Under the pieces are notes generated by a model. It saw only the letters and a program-made list of their open reading frames with translations, made no database searches and was not told the origin of the DNA. Made by a program: the position numbers and the translations under genes. Below are positions 26,514-35,313 of a stretch of DNA of 45,290 nucleotides, in pieces. The stretch comes from Puniceicoccales bacterium (GTDB lineage Bacteria > Verrucomicrobiota > Verrucomicrobiia > Opitutales > JAIRKQ01): the NCBI GenBank assembly GCA_031257495.1, contig JAIRON010000010.1:1-45290 (forward strand), given 5' to 3'. Numbering within the stretch: the first letter of the stretch is position 1; each line of letters begins with the position of its first letter.

Positions 26514-28469
26514 ATGATGAATGAAAGCTTAAATTGTTGCCGCGGACAGTTGGGCACACTTTTACGTAAGATTTTTTGGTTATTTGTGTTATTTTCACTG
26601 GTCAGACTGCTGTTTTTTGTCTGTAATCATAGCTTTTTTATCGATGTGAGCATGGGTAATATGGGACTCGCTTTTCTCGTCGGCTTACGCGTTGACCTGT
26701 GTTTGATTTCACTGATCTGTGCCCCCACCATTGTCTTATATCTCCTGCCCATGAAGCGCTTTAAATTTGTGATATTTTTAGCCGATCTGTGGTGCTTTTT
26801 AGCTGTATCTGTGGCCGTTATCGTAAACGTGTTTGACTTTGGCTATTTTCCTTTTACCTTTCGTCGCCTGGGCGGAGAGATTTTTGGACAAGCGGAGTTG
26901 CTTACGGAAAGTTTTAGCGTTTGTTGGAGTGCTCTATTGTTACATTGGCATTTGATTTTGTGTGGCATTATTTTGCTATGCTGTGCTTGGTTCATATCTT
27001 TTAAAATTACACCCCGAAATGAAGATAAAGAATATAGGTTTTGCGTAAACGATTGCCTGAAGTTTCTCCTAAGTGTGGCCTTACTTATTATTGGCATTCG
27101 GGGAGGGTTTCAAATTGTGAGACCGTTTAGGACAGTGCAACTACCAATTTTTATCGGAACAGGCAATGAACAATTTATTGCTAATAACTCATGCCTGAAC
27201 GTTATTCAAACGAAGCGTGGCGACAGCATTTCAAATTTTCAATTTTTTCAAGATCAAGATGAACTAAACAAGCTTTTTAACCCCATACATAGCGCTAAAA
27301 ATTTTAGTCCATTGCATGGAAAATTTGCCGGAAAAAATGTAGTCATATTAATTTTAGAAAGTTTTACCGCACAAAATGTAGGTTTTTTGGATCGGGAATA
27401 CAAAGATCATCCAGGGCGTACATTTACGCCGTTCTTGGACGAATTATTGGCTAAAAGTTTATACTTCGATGGATTTGCTAATGGAACAGTTTCGGTGGAC
27501 GCGCTGACGTCGGTGCTAATGGGCGTACCTCCTCTCTTGGAATCGGCTTTTGCAAAGAGTGCTTTTATGTGCAATAAAGTGGATCCAATGCCCGAAATTA
27601 TGAAACGAATGGGTTATTCCGTATTATTTTTGCACGGAGGAAGAAAAAACGCCTGTGAATTTGACACTACCCGTGCCTATTCCGGTATCGAAAAGTACGT
27701 GTGTAAGCGTGATTTTTTTAAGCGATATCCCCAGATATCAAAATCGAAAGTAATGGTCCACTGGGGCATATACGATGAAGAATGGCTACAGTTTGTATCC
27801 GAAGTTTTGAGCGAAACAGAGCTTCCTTTTTGTGCGGTTGTTTTTACTCTATCTTCCCACGCCCCCTTCGTTGTTCCGAAACGATACAAAGGATCTTTCC
27901 CGACCGGTGAACATCCATTGCAGGAAGTAACGGCATATTCCGATTTTGCACTTAGACGTTTCTTTGAATCCGCACAAAAAACAGACTGGTATAGGGATAC
28001 AATTTTTATCCTGTGCGCAGACCATACTTCCTGTGCAACGGAGCGTTATTATCAAAAAAGCCTGGGAGGTTATTCCATTCCTTTTGCTATTTTTGATCCC
28101 AGTGGTGAGCTGCATGGAAAGAGTAACGTGGTGGCTCAGCAAGTGGACATAATGGCGACGGTTTTGGACCTTATTGGCTACGATAAACCATATTTTTCCT
28201 TTGGGCATAGCCTGTTCGACGAAAAAGCGCCACACTTTGCTGTGAGTTATAGAAATGGCGTTTACCAGATAGTGACGGACAAATATGTGCTTCAGTTTAA
28301 TAGCAATTCTACTGTTGGATTTTATTTACGTTCCGATTTTTTGTTGGAACATAATTTGATTCATTCCGCTGAATATAAACATGATATGATGCAACTGGAA
28401 GCCTTTTTAAAAGCGTTTTTGCAGCAATACAGCTACAGTTTGCGCATGAATAAAATGACCTGCGAATAG
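26514..28469 (+). CDS. membrane phosphoglycerol/phosphoethanolamine transferase-like sulfatase-fold protein (LtaS/OpgB family)
   Basis: 651 residues. Five N-terminal transmembrane helices (to about residue 195), then an extracytoplasmic alkaline-phosphatase/sulfatase fold. Metal and catalytic features: VILILESF (first metal Glu), NGTVSVDALTSVLMGVPP holding the nucleophile Thr or Ser, WGIYDEEWL, FTLSSHAPF (His) and LCADHTS (Asp-His metal ligands). This fits LtaS-type lipoteichoic acid synthases and the OpgB/MdoB phosphoglycerol transferases that decorate periplasmic glucans in Gram-negatives, using phosphatidylglycerol and releasing diacylglycerol. The acceptor is unknown. Divergent dgkA next door would recycle the diacylglycerol. 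The gspF-like gene follows by 43 bp. Confidence 0.85.
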   Translation: MMNESLNCCRGQLGTLLRKIFWLFVLFSLVRLLFFVCNHSFFIDVSMGNMGLAFLVGLRVDLCLISLICAPTIVLYLLPMKRFKFVIFLADLWCFLAVSVAVIVNVFDFGYFPFTFRRLGGEIFGQAELLTESFSVCWSALLLHWHLILCGIILLCCAWFISFKITPRNEDKEYRFCVNDCLKFLLSVALLIIGIRGGFQIVRPFRTVQLPIFIGTGNEQFIANNSCLNVIQTKRGDSISNFQFFQDQDELNKLFNPIHSAKNFSPLHGKFAGKNVVILILESFTAQNVGFLDREYKDHPGRTFTPFLDELLAKSLYFDGFANGTVSVDALTSVLMGVPPLLESAFAKSAFMCNKVDPMPEIMKRMGYSVLFLHGGRKNACEFDTTRAYSGIEKYVCKRDFFKRYPQISKSKVMVHWGIYDEEWLQFVSEVLSETELPFCAVVFTLSSHAPFVVPKRYKGSFPTGEHPLQEVTAYSDFALRRFFESAQKTDWYRDTIFILCADHTSCATERYYQKSLGGYSIPFAIFDPSGELHGKSNVVAQQVDIMATVLDLIGYDKPYFSFGHSLFDEKAPHFAVSYRNGVYQIVTDKYVLQFNSNSTVGFYLRSDFLLEHNLIHSAEYKHDMMQLEAFLKAFLQQYSYSLRMNKMTCE

Positions 28470-28512
28470 CAATTTCTTGTCAGAGGGGCATAAATTTGCC
28501 ACAATTGCGCCA

Positions 28513-29733
28513 ATGAAATTTAAATATAAAGGTTTGGACGGGAAGCGGACAACCGTACATGGGAAAGTGGAAGCTGATTCGCGCAAGGAAGCAATGCAGA
28601 TTTTGGCTAAAAAAGATGTTACAGTTTTGTCGTGTGATGAAATAATTGGCAACAAAATATTTAAATTGAAAATCGGGAGGTGCGGTGGTGCCCTAAAATT
28701 TTCCGATAGTGAAATGGTACGTTTTTTGGAAAAACTGGCTAATCTTTGCAATGGTGGATTACTTTTAGCCGATGCCCTTGAATCGATATCTAAAAATTCC
28801 TCCTCGGAGAAGGAAAATCTGTTAAGTTGTCAGATTTTAGAAAAATTGAGAGATGGAAATAACCTTGCTCAAGCACTTAAGAAATGTTGCAATTTCTTCG
28901 ATGATAGCATGTTAAGCGTATTAGAGCTGGGTGATTTAACAGGGAAACTGTCCCATGCGTTGGTTAATATTGTCACTTCATTGCGGCAGAAAATTGAAAC
29001 TAAAAAGCGCTTCATTGCCGGCCTGAGCTATCCGCTTTTCATATGTTGTGTGGCATTTGGGGTAATTTTGCTTTTTCTGTTTTATTTAATGCCGCGAATG
29101 GAAACAATGCTGCGTAGCTTTGGTGGTCAGCTGCCCCTAACGGCGCGTTTATTGGTTAGTTGTTCCCGTTTTTTTGTGCACTATTTTCCGATTTTTTTCC
29201 TGTTGCTTCTGATGGCAGTGATATTTCTGCGATACCTGTATCACTTTGATAAATATCGCTTAATTTTTGATAAATTTCTTTTTAAAATCCCTGCCATTGG
29301 CCATCTGTATACGCTACTCATACGCGCTCGCATCGCCAATGCGCTGGCAAGCCTGATATCGGGAGGCGTAGCTACCTCAGAAGCAGTAAATATGGTGGCT
29401 CAATCAATTTCCAATATTTTTTTTAGACAAAATTACATCAAAGCCCGTGACGCAATTTTGGATGGGGTGGCGCTGGCATCGGCATTTAAAACGTATAAAA
29501 TTTTTGATGGATCCGAAGCAGATATTATTGCAGTTGGTGAAAAAATCGGCAATGTGGCAGTACATTTTGCTACCCTTGGAGAAATGTACGACGCCCAGTT
29601 AAGCGATTTTTTGAAAAAGCTAGTTACAATAACGTCCTCTGCCGCGTTGCTTTTTGCCTTTGCCATTGTGGCCATCTTAGCCCTAAGCATTGTTTCCACC
29701 GTGCTGAACTTCAGCGCGAAACTTGCGCACTAA
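28513..29733 (+). CDS. type II secretion / type IV pilus inner-membrane platform protein (GspF/PilC)
   Basis: 406 residues. The ATG at 28513 starts the typical MKFKYKGLDGKR...G.VEADSRKEA N-terminus; a TTG 36 bp upstream is rejected. Two GspF domains: first around FLEKLANLCNGGLLLADALE...SVLELGDLTGKL, then a helix LFICCVAFGVILLFLFYLMPRM, second domain RARIANALASLISGGVATSEAV...IIAVGEKIGNV, ending in a last membrane helix. It anchors the assembly ATPase and pseudopilins. No GspE/PilB or PilT gene is adjacent; the secretin lies 3.4 kb further on the other strand. Platform of the same scattered pilus/secretion machine is the likely role. Confidence 0.92.
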   Translation: MKFKYKGLDGKRTTVHGKVEADSRKEAMQILAKKDVTVLSCDEIIGNKIFKLKIGRCGGALKFSDSEMVRFLEKLANLCNGGLLLADALESISKNSSSEKENLLSCQILEKLRDGNNLAQALKKCCNFFDDSMLSVLELGDLTGKLSHALVNIVTSLRQKIETKKRFIAGLSYPLFICCVAFGVILLFLFYLMPRMETMLRSFGGQLPLTARLLVSCSRFFVHYFPIFFLLLLMAVIFLRYLYHFDKYRLIFDKFLFKIPAIGHLYTLLIRARIANALASLISGGVATSEAVNMVAQSISNIFFRQNYIKARDAILDGVALASAFKTYKIFDGSEADIIAVGEKIGNVAVHFATLGEMYDAQLSDFLKKLVTITSSAALLFAFAIVAILALSIVSTVLNFSAKLAH

Positions 29734-29885
29734 TCAATAAATGGTTTGCGTTTTTTGCATTACTTAAGCTTTATTAATGCTATGCTTTGTGATGCGCAAA
29801 TTGCAAAAACCTTATTTTTGTCTTGACATTAATAATAATAATTCCTTCTTTTTTTTGAGAGAAGTTAAGTTTGTGAAGGTATTTT

Positions 29886-31697
29886 ATGGAAAGTATGAAC
29901 TCAGTCGGTTCTGATTTGTGCAGTCAAAATTTAGTTAGTGAACCTATAACGGTGGGTCAAATAGGTTCCCCGAAAGGAGGAACAAGCGCGAGTGAAATTG
30001 GCAAGCACTTAATTGATTCTTCAAAAGTTAGGCAACAAAATCCACAACCATCGAGAGTATCAGACCAGAATGGGAATGTTCCTTTGAATGAAAGAAGCAC
30101 CAATGCAACTAACCCCAAAAAAAAGCAGATAGTAAATTTTTGCATAATAGCATGGGAAGTTATAAAAGATAAATTTATAGTTATTGCCAGGACTATTCTT
30201 GCGCCATTTTTTTCCTTGGGTCTCCCTTGGGAGTTGCGGACGTCGAAGGAAAGGAAATTAAAAGCAATTGTGGATGAGCAATTTTACGTGGAAAGTTGTG
30301 GTATCAATGATTCTAAAAGAGTACTCTCTTGGCTTGAGAGTTTAGCGCCAGATAGACAGGAAGAAGTAATCCAATATATAGGCAATGAAAAGCCTCATCG
30401 TATGACGCGCATATTTGCTGAAATACATCCGACAGATGAAGCAACTCAAAAACAATTCTTCAACATATTTGAAAAATTTGATCTTGGGCAGCAAATGAAA
30501 ATACTCGGATCAAGTTTTGTACGTCAAACTGAATATCGTCTTTCAAATAAAGGGAATTGGTACACGGCAGAACGAGGTCGGGATATAATGCTAATTCCAA
30601 ATGTTATGGCTGGAAATATAAAAGAATATCCAAACCTTCTGAAGCTGTATTTATCGATATTATCTGAACTGAATGAATCCATTCTTTTTAAAGCGCTAGT
30701 GAAACACGACGGAGCATTGTTGAGGTCTTTGACTTCACAGATTAGTGATGCCGAGGCTTTAAAGGGACTATTACTAATATTTAACAAGCTAGACAGAAAA
30801 AATTGGGAAGATTTACTAAAAACAGGTGGCAGCGAAATGTTCCTGAAATCTTTGGCTAAACTTAGTCAGAAACTCGAAATTTGGGAACAAGTTATTGAAA
30901 TATTGCAAAACGAACTGAATGAATGCGATGCATTTGCGCTGCTAATGGCACATGATGGGGCGTTTTTGAGATTTTTAGCTGAATCTGTCGAAAAAACTAA
31001 AAATCTTGATGCTTTGAAAAAGTTTTTCCCGGTAATAGACGAAATAGAAGATAATGACAAGTTGCATTTGCCAGCATTATTGACAGCGAATAACGAAGCA
31101 TTCTTGATCTCCTTGGCTAAATTTAGCGCAGACACCGATGTCCGAGCGCAAATTCTTAAAATATTTGGCCAGCTTGATAGGATTGATGCAACAAATCTGC
31201 TGTCGGCATTAAAAAATAGAGGATTTTTTATGTCTTTAGCTCGGCTTAGTCAAAGTTCTGATGATTTCAGAAAAATTTTCGAAATATTGGAGAGTGGGTC
31301 GCGAGATATATATTGGTGGCAGTATATAATGTTAGAAGAGGATGGAAAGTTTCTAGAAATATTGGCTAATAGTACCGAAGATCCTGTTGTTTGGGCTGAT
31401 TTGTTAAAATCTTCAATAGAAAGAGTGGCCCATTCAGGTATACTGTTAGAAGCCAACGGTGGAGCGCTGAGGAAAATTATTTCCCGGCATATCGAAGGAA
31501 ATTCCGCTATTTGGTGTGAAATTTTAAAAATGCTGGAAAGATTAAGCTGGCGAGAGTATGGTCTAGAAACTATAAAGAAAATACTATCATTACGCAATGA
31601 AAATGGGATGCCACTGAAAGACCATATGCTAGCTCATGTTCCCAATGAGGAACTTTTGGCCAGGTTAAACAAGATAATTTTGTTGATTAATGCATAG
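29886..31697 (+). CDS. unknown alpha-helical repeat protein with disordered N-terminus and one membrane-like segment
   Basis: 603 residues, no known family recognised. Residues 1-80 are polar and disordered-looking. Residues ~83-115 form a hydrophobic segment (IVNFCIIAWEVIKDKF, TILAPFFSLGLPW). From about 265 to the end run seven degenerate helical repeats of 37-46 residues. Their consensus is LL.A.(D/N)G.FL.SLA..S...(~8)..IL.IF..LD, with clear units at LLMAHDGAFLRFLAES, LLTANNEAFLISLAKFS, LLSALKNRGFFMSLARLS and MLEEDGKFLEILANS. This predicts an alpha-solenoid, a protein-binding scaffold. GAAGG lies 6 bases before the ATG at 29886. No signal peptide. A decayed relative sits at 12636-13831, so this is a small gene family. 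A secreted or membrane-associated effector is possible but unproven. Confidence 0.7.
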   Translation: MESMNSVGSDLCSQNLVSEPITVGQIGSPKGGTSASEIGKHLIDSSKVRQQNPQPSRVSDQNGNVPLNERSTNATNPKKKQIVNFCIIAWEVIKDKFIVIARTILAPFFSLGLPWELRTSKERKLKAIVDEQFYVESCGINDSKRVLSWLESLAPDRQEEVIQYIGNEKPHRMTRIFAEIHPTDEATQKQFFNIFEKFDLGQQMKILGSSFVRQTEYRLSNKGNWYTAERGRDIMLIPNVMAGNIKEYPNLLKLYLSILSELNESILFKALVKHDGALLRSLTSQISDAEALKGLLLIFNKLDRKNWEDLLKTGGSEMFLKSLAKLSQKLEIWEQVIEILQNELNECDAFALLMAHDGAFLRFLAESVEKTKNLDALKKFFPVIDEIEDNDKLHLPALLTANNEAFLISLAKFSADTDVRAQILKIFGQLDRIDATNLLSALKNRGFFMSLARLSQSSDDFRKIFEILESGSRDIYWWQYIMLEEDGKFLEILANSTEDPVVWADLLKSSIERVAHSGILLEANGGALRKIISRHIEGNSAIWCEILKMLERLSWREYGLETIKKILSLRNENGMPLKDHMLAHVPNEELLARLNKIILLINA

Positions 31698-31712
31698 AAA
31701 GGAGTGGGCTAC

Positions 31713-31728
31713 GTATGTGTGAACATAC
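31713..31728 (+). other. small hairpin after the repeat-protein gene
   Basis: GTATGT-GTGA-ACATAC: perfect 6-bp stem with a GNRA-type loop, 16 bp after the stop. No T-run follows, so it is not a standard terminator. Confidence 0.35.
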
Positions 31729-31874
31729 CTGAGATGTGGCAATCCTGCGGGTATAAATTAAGCGTAAAAGACAGTAAAGTTAAAGATTACCCCCCTCTCT
31801 TCAAAGAAAAAACACCCTCACTCTGAAAATACCGAAAAATAAGCCTTATCTTCCCTAGCCTCAACAAACCAATA

Positions 31875-31975
31875 GGGGTTGAGTATTACGCTCGCATGAA
31901 ATTTCCTGACTGCCGTTGCTTCCTTCCGGACCTAGCGGGGTTCATCGGCTTGATCATCGATCGATACCCAACCAT
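31875..31975 (-). ncRNA. ffs: signal recognition particle RNA (small bacterial type)
   Basis: The minus strand contains GAACCCCGCUAGGUCCGGAAG followed by GAAGCAACGGCAG, the conserved domain IV hairpin of SRP RNA (E. coli GUCAGGUCCGGAAGGAAGCAGC). The ends pair: GGUUGGGUAU near 31973 with AUACUCAACC near 31877, one G-U. Length about 100 nt fits the 4.5S class without an Alu domain. With Ffh it targets inner-membrane proteins to the translocon. Boundaries are set by the closing stem and may be a few bases off. Confidence 0.92.
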
Positions 31976-32494
31976 TACTCATTCGATGCATATTTGTTGT
32001 TTATGCAAGATTAAAATTTTGCGAAATTCATTGTGGAAAAATTTTGCTGTAAAGCTTAATTTTGAAAAACACATGGTGTCGTTTCCCACATTAGCCTTTT
32101 GCCACCCACAATGATAATGGACACAAATGATTCTGTTAGCTTGGGAAAGTCAACGGCCTTCAAATTGCTACGCAAAAATTTATTCAATAATTACTTCATA
32201 GAAGCCAATAATGATGATTTTCCTTAAAAGGAGCACTATGGATTGGAACTAAACTTTTAGCAAGGCATCAATGATGTGCTTAAGTTAGTTGGGAAGTAAA
32301 CAGTTTAAAAACGCATCGCCATGGACGTTTTTTAAAGCATCTTATTATAAATCAATGGCTTAAATGAGAAAAAAAGTAAGGCTAAAGTAAACAAATAAAA
32401 TATTTTTCAGTGTTTCCAATATCGAATATGAATATCTTGATAAAAGTGACAAACTTCACCATATATTACAAATGATGGTTTTTAGAACGACTTT
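31976..32494. other. AT-rich stretch with a 38-codon open frame, possibly gene debris
   Basis: Contains ATG 32111 to TAA 32227, starting MIMDTNDSVSLGKSTAFKLL, and an out-of-frame continuation GALWIGTKLLARH. This looks like remnants of a broken gene rather than random DNA, but no relative is recognised. Confidence 0.3.
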
Positions 32495-33003
32495 ATGAAA
32501 GACTATGTTTTACAAACGCCGGAACAGGTTCTAAAAACCAAACGGGTGTATGTTGAGACCAAGTTGAATTGGCTTGGTATCTTTTTGTGAAAAAATATGA
32601 AAGCAAAAACATATTTTATTTGCTACTACGATGAAAAATCTCAGCCCATACTATTTTGACCTTTGAGGATAGTAGAAAATTTTATTGGTTTGAAATATCT
32701 TAGGAAGAATACATTGAAATTTACCTTTGCCCTTCTAGCGAGGAGCTTTTTCAAGATTTTATCAAAAAATTTTTGATCGCCGATCACAATAAAATTTCCG
32801 ATAATTTTGATCCTCAAAAGCTTCACTTATATGGAATACCAACAGCCCCAATACGAAATTGTGGGATTTTTTCACCACATGAAAACTCAACACCTATACT
32901 ACAAAAAATAGTTTACATGGGCCATTCTCCGTGGATGCAAGAAATGTTTTTTTGGAAAGTAGTGAACTCAAGATTGAAAAAATCAGCTGGAAATATCACA
33001 TGA
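32495..33003 (+). pseudogene. broken transglutaminase-like cysteine protease-family gene
   Basis: Joining frames gives a recognisable protein with many lesions. MKDYVLQTPEQVLKTK (32495 on) shifts frame into TGVC*DQVELAWYLFVKKYES; the stop is a TGA exactly where the family has Trp (GVCWDQVELE). A further TGA follows, then SAHTILTFEDSRKFYWFEIS with the His-Thr pair and a YWFE motif, a TAG, and EEYIEIYLCPSSEELFQDF running open to TGA at 33001. The pattern PEEV...GVCWDQVE...HTFL...YYWFE...S.EEL is what I recall for uncharacterised bacterial transglutaminase-like proteins (Cys-His-Asp fold). At least one frameshift and three stops exclude function. Family call moderate; pseudogene status strong if it is coding. 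Confidence 0.55.
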
Positions 33004-33114
33004 TAACCAAGTTGGTGGAAAAATATGTGAAGCATGCGCCATAGTTGAGCTTTTGTGTGAAGGTTAATTTCGACTTTCCAAGCCTATTATTTGCCAAAAA
33101 TAAACCAATTTTCT

Positions 33115-35145
33115 CTATTGTTTTTGTGGGGTGAGCATCTGGCGAAAATTTGACTTAGTTTGCGGCTTTTGAAATTTTGTCCCGTTTGGAGTTACGGTGC
33201 GAGCGGTGACAAATATCAGCAAATTTCGCTTTTGCGTCGTTTCACTCTTCGATCTGAACAATCTACCCAAGAGAGGAATGTCGCCCAGAATTGGGATTTT
33301 ATCGTCGACGGTTTTGACTTCTTCCCGCGTCAAGCCGCCCATTACAACGGTCCAACCGTTTTGCACAGTAACTTCCGTGCGAATTTCTCTAGTGGAAAAG
33401 ACGGGCTGGTAAAATCCAGAGGGAAGGTAAACCGTGCTTCCGCCGGCAACGGCTACGCTCATACCGCCATATTCCATGAATTTTTCAAATTCAGTGACCT
33501 TTGGTTCCAATTTTAAGCTGACGTTCGTATCGTCTTCCACGATGGGAGTTACGCGCATTTCAACGCCGATGTTTTTCGTAGTAAAATCCCGTGGAGTACC
33601 GGCTGTGATGGTTACACCTGCCGATGTGGCGTTGTTGAGTGACGATCCACTACCCACTTCCGAACGCGTTTCACCATAACTTTGTGGGTAGCGCAGTTCC
33701 TGTGCCACGACGATATTTGCCGTTTTACCGGATAACACGGTTAGCTTCGGGGCACTCATCAGGTCGGATCCAGTTTTTTGTTCAAGCGCACGAATCATCA
33801 AATTTACCTGTACGCGGTCGATTACGCCGAGAAAGCTTCCCAATGGCACGCTTTCAGTGCCAATGTTTATTTGCCCGGGCAGAGTTGGTGGTTGATTATT
33901 GATGGGTATTGAATCCGGTGGGTTAGATATCACAATCTTACCATCTCCGAGTGATGAATTGGAGGGCGCGAATGCTTGGGCTAAGGTTCTCAAATTATCC
34001 ACATCGGGGTTTTTATCAGTCGAAACACCTGTTTTTACCTGGCCTCGATCTTTATTTAAGCGATTTGAAACATTCCAGCGAAAGGCGAGCTCATCAAGGG
34101 CTCCTTGGGTTACTTCCAAGAATTTAGCCTCAATTTCCACCTGCCGCGTTTGAGTATACTTTTGCAGAATGCGCTCGACGCGCTGCAGGTTCTTTAGGGT
34201 ATGGGTGACGATTAATTGAGAACCATCAAAGGCCAAATTGCTACTGGGAACGGTGTTGAATTCGACTCCTGCGCGCACGAAAAAATTCTTAATTGCCGCT
34301 TCTTCTTCGAGGATTGCCGTTTTTGTTTCATCCACAGCACCGCGATCCCAATTTTGCTGGCCGCTCATGCGTATGACCGTTGCTCGCGAAACGGGGAAAA
34401 ACTTAGTTTCAAGTTGCTCGTGTATAAGTTTTTCATCACCGATTATTACAGCGTCGGAGGTGTGGTCGCATTTGTAATTTGCCGCTTGGCTAACATAGAA
34501 CAGAAGGCGCTCGAGGGAAATATTGCGCAGGTTCAATGTGATCCTAGGTTCATTTTCTGCATTTGGACACAGCAGAACAATATTTACTCCTTTTTCGTAA
34601 GGATTTTCGGTCGTTGTGTCATATTTTATGGACAACTCGGTAATCATTTCCACTGCCTGGCTTATGGGGATGTTGATAAAATGAGCCTGGGGAATAATGA
34701 TTTCCGCCAACTTGGTTACAATTGGATTTGCGCTTATGCTATTGTTTGATGGGAAATTATCAATTTTATCAGTGGATTCCTCAATTTTCCACGCTTCATC
34801 TACGTCATTCAACATTTGTGTCCGCGCGTTTTTATGTTCCCCATTGGCTTTACGCTCCATGGCAGTTTTTATCATCGAATGCAATGTACGGGACTTTTCA
34901 TCATCGGGATAAAATTGAAGTTGATTACTAATGGCGGTGTAGGCTTTTTCTAAGTCGTCATTTATAAAAAGAGTTCGCGCACGAATATACAAAAAGTCCT
35001 GATTTTCAGATGAAATTGCCTGAGGCGGAGTTGCCACTTTAGTCTTATTTTTCGGTTTGTACCTGAAATTTCCCAAAGCAACGCCCCAGTTTGCTAAACA
35101 CAGCACGAGTCCCATGCTAATTATCTTAGATATTTTGTGTTTCAC
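33115..35145 (-). CDS. secretin of type IV pilus / type II secretion type (Amuc_1098-like)
   Basis: 676 residues. Signal peptide MKHKISKIISMGLVLCLANW then ALG. A short TPR-like part (residues 45-90), an N0/N1-type domain (AQAVEMITELS-like region, ISLERLLFYVSQAANYKC), a long central N-domain, and the C-terminal secretin domain: QVNLMIRALEQKTGSDLMSAPKL, VTPIVEDDTNVSLKLEPKVTEF, REIRTEVTVQNGWTVVMGGL and DKIPILGDIPLLGRLFRS. It forms the outer-membrane ring of a pilus or secretion channel. No lipobox, so a separate pilotin may be needed. It stands alone and divergent from the DAACS gene (168 bp). GspF and the large pseudopilin in this window are likely partners. Confidence 0.9.
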   Translation of the reverse strand: MKHKISKIISMGLVLCLANWGVALGNFRYKPKNKTKVATPPQAISSENQDFLYIRARTLFINDDLEKAYTAISNQLQFYPDDEKSRTLHSMIKTAMERKANGEHKNARTQMLNDVDEAWKIEESTDKIDNFPSNNSISANPIVTKLAEIIIPQAHFINIPISQAVEMITELSIKYDTTTENPYEKGVNIVLLCPNAENEPRITLNLRNISLERLLFYVSQAANYKCDHTSDAVIIGDEKLIHEQLETKFFPVSRATVIRMSGQQNWDRGAVDETKTAILEEEAAIKNFFVRAGVEFNTVPSSNLAFDGSQLIVTHTLKNLQRVERILQKYTQTRQVEIEAKFLEVTQGALDELAFRWNVSNRLNKDRGQVKTGVSTDKNPDVDNLRTLAQAFAPSNSSLGDGKIVISNPPDSIPINNQPPTLPGQINIGTESVPLGSFLGVIDRVQVNLMIRALEQKTGSDLMSAPKLTVLSGKTANIVVAQELRYPQSYGETRSEVGSGSSLNNATSAGVTITAGTPRDFTTKNIGVEMRVTPIVEDDTNVSLKLEPKVTEFEKFMEYGGMSVAVAGGSTVYLPSGFYQPVFSTREIRTEVTVQNGWTVVMGGLTREEVKTVDDKIPILGDIPLLGRLFRSKSETTQKRNLLIFVTARTVTPNGTKFQKPQTKSNFRQMLTPQKQ

Positions 35146-35313
35146 ATAGGAAATTTACTAAAAATTTATAAAGTTTCAACATAAACGGAACTGCCCACGA
35201 AAATTTTACCGTTTTCTATACTTGTGTGCTCACCATACAGCCGCAAGAAGCTTGCATTTATTTGCATTGACAAAATATTCAAATATCCGATGACACGATA
35301 AATTTTATACAAA

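Noticed and set aside
31896-32114. 72-codon open frame
   Set aside because: Antisense to the SRP RNA.
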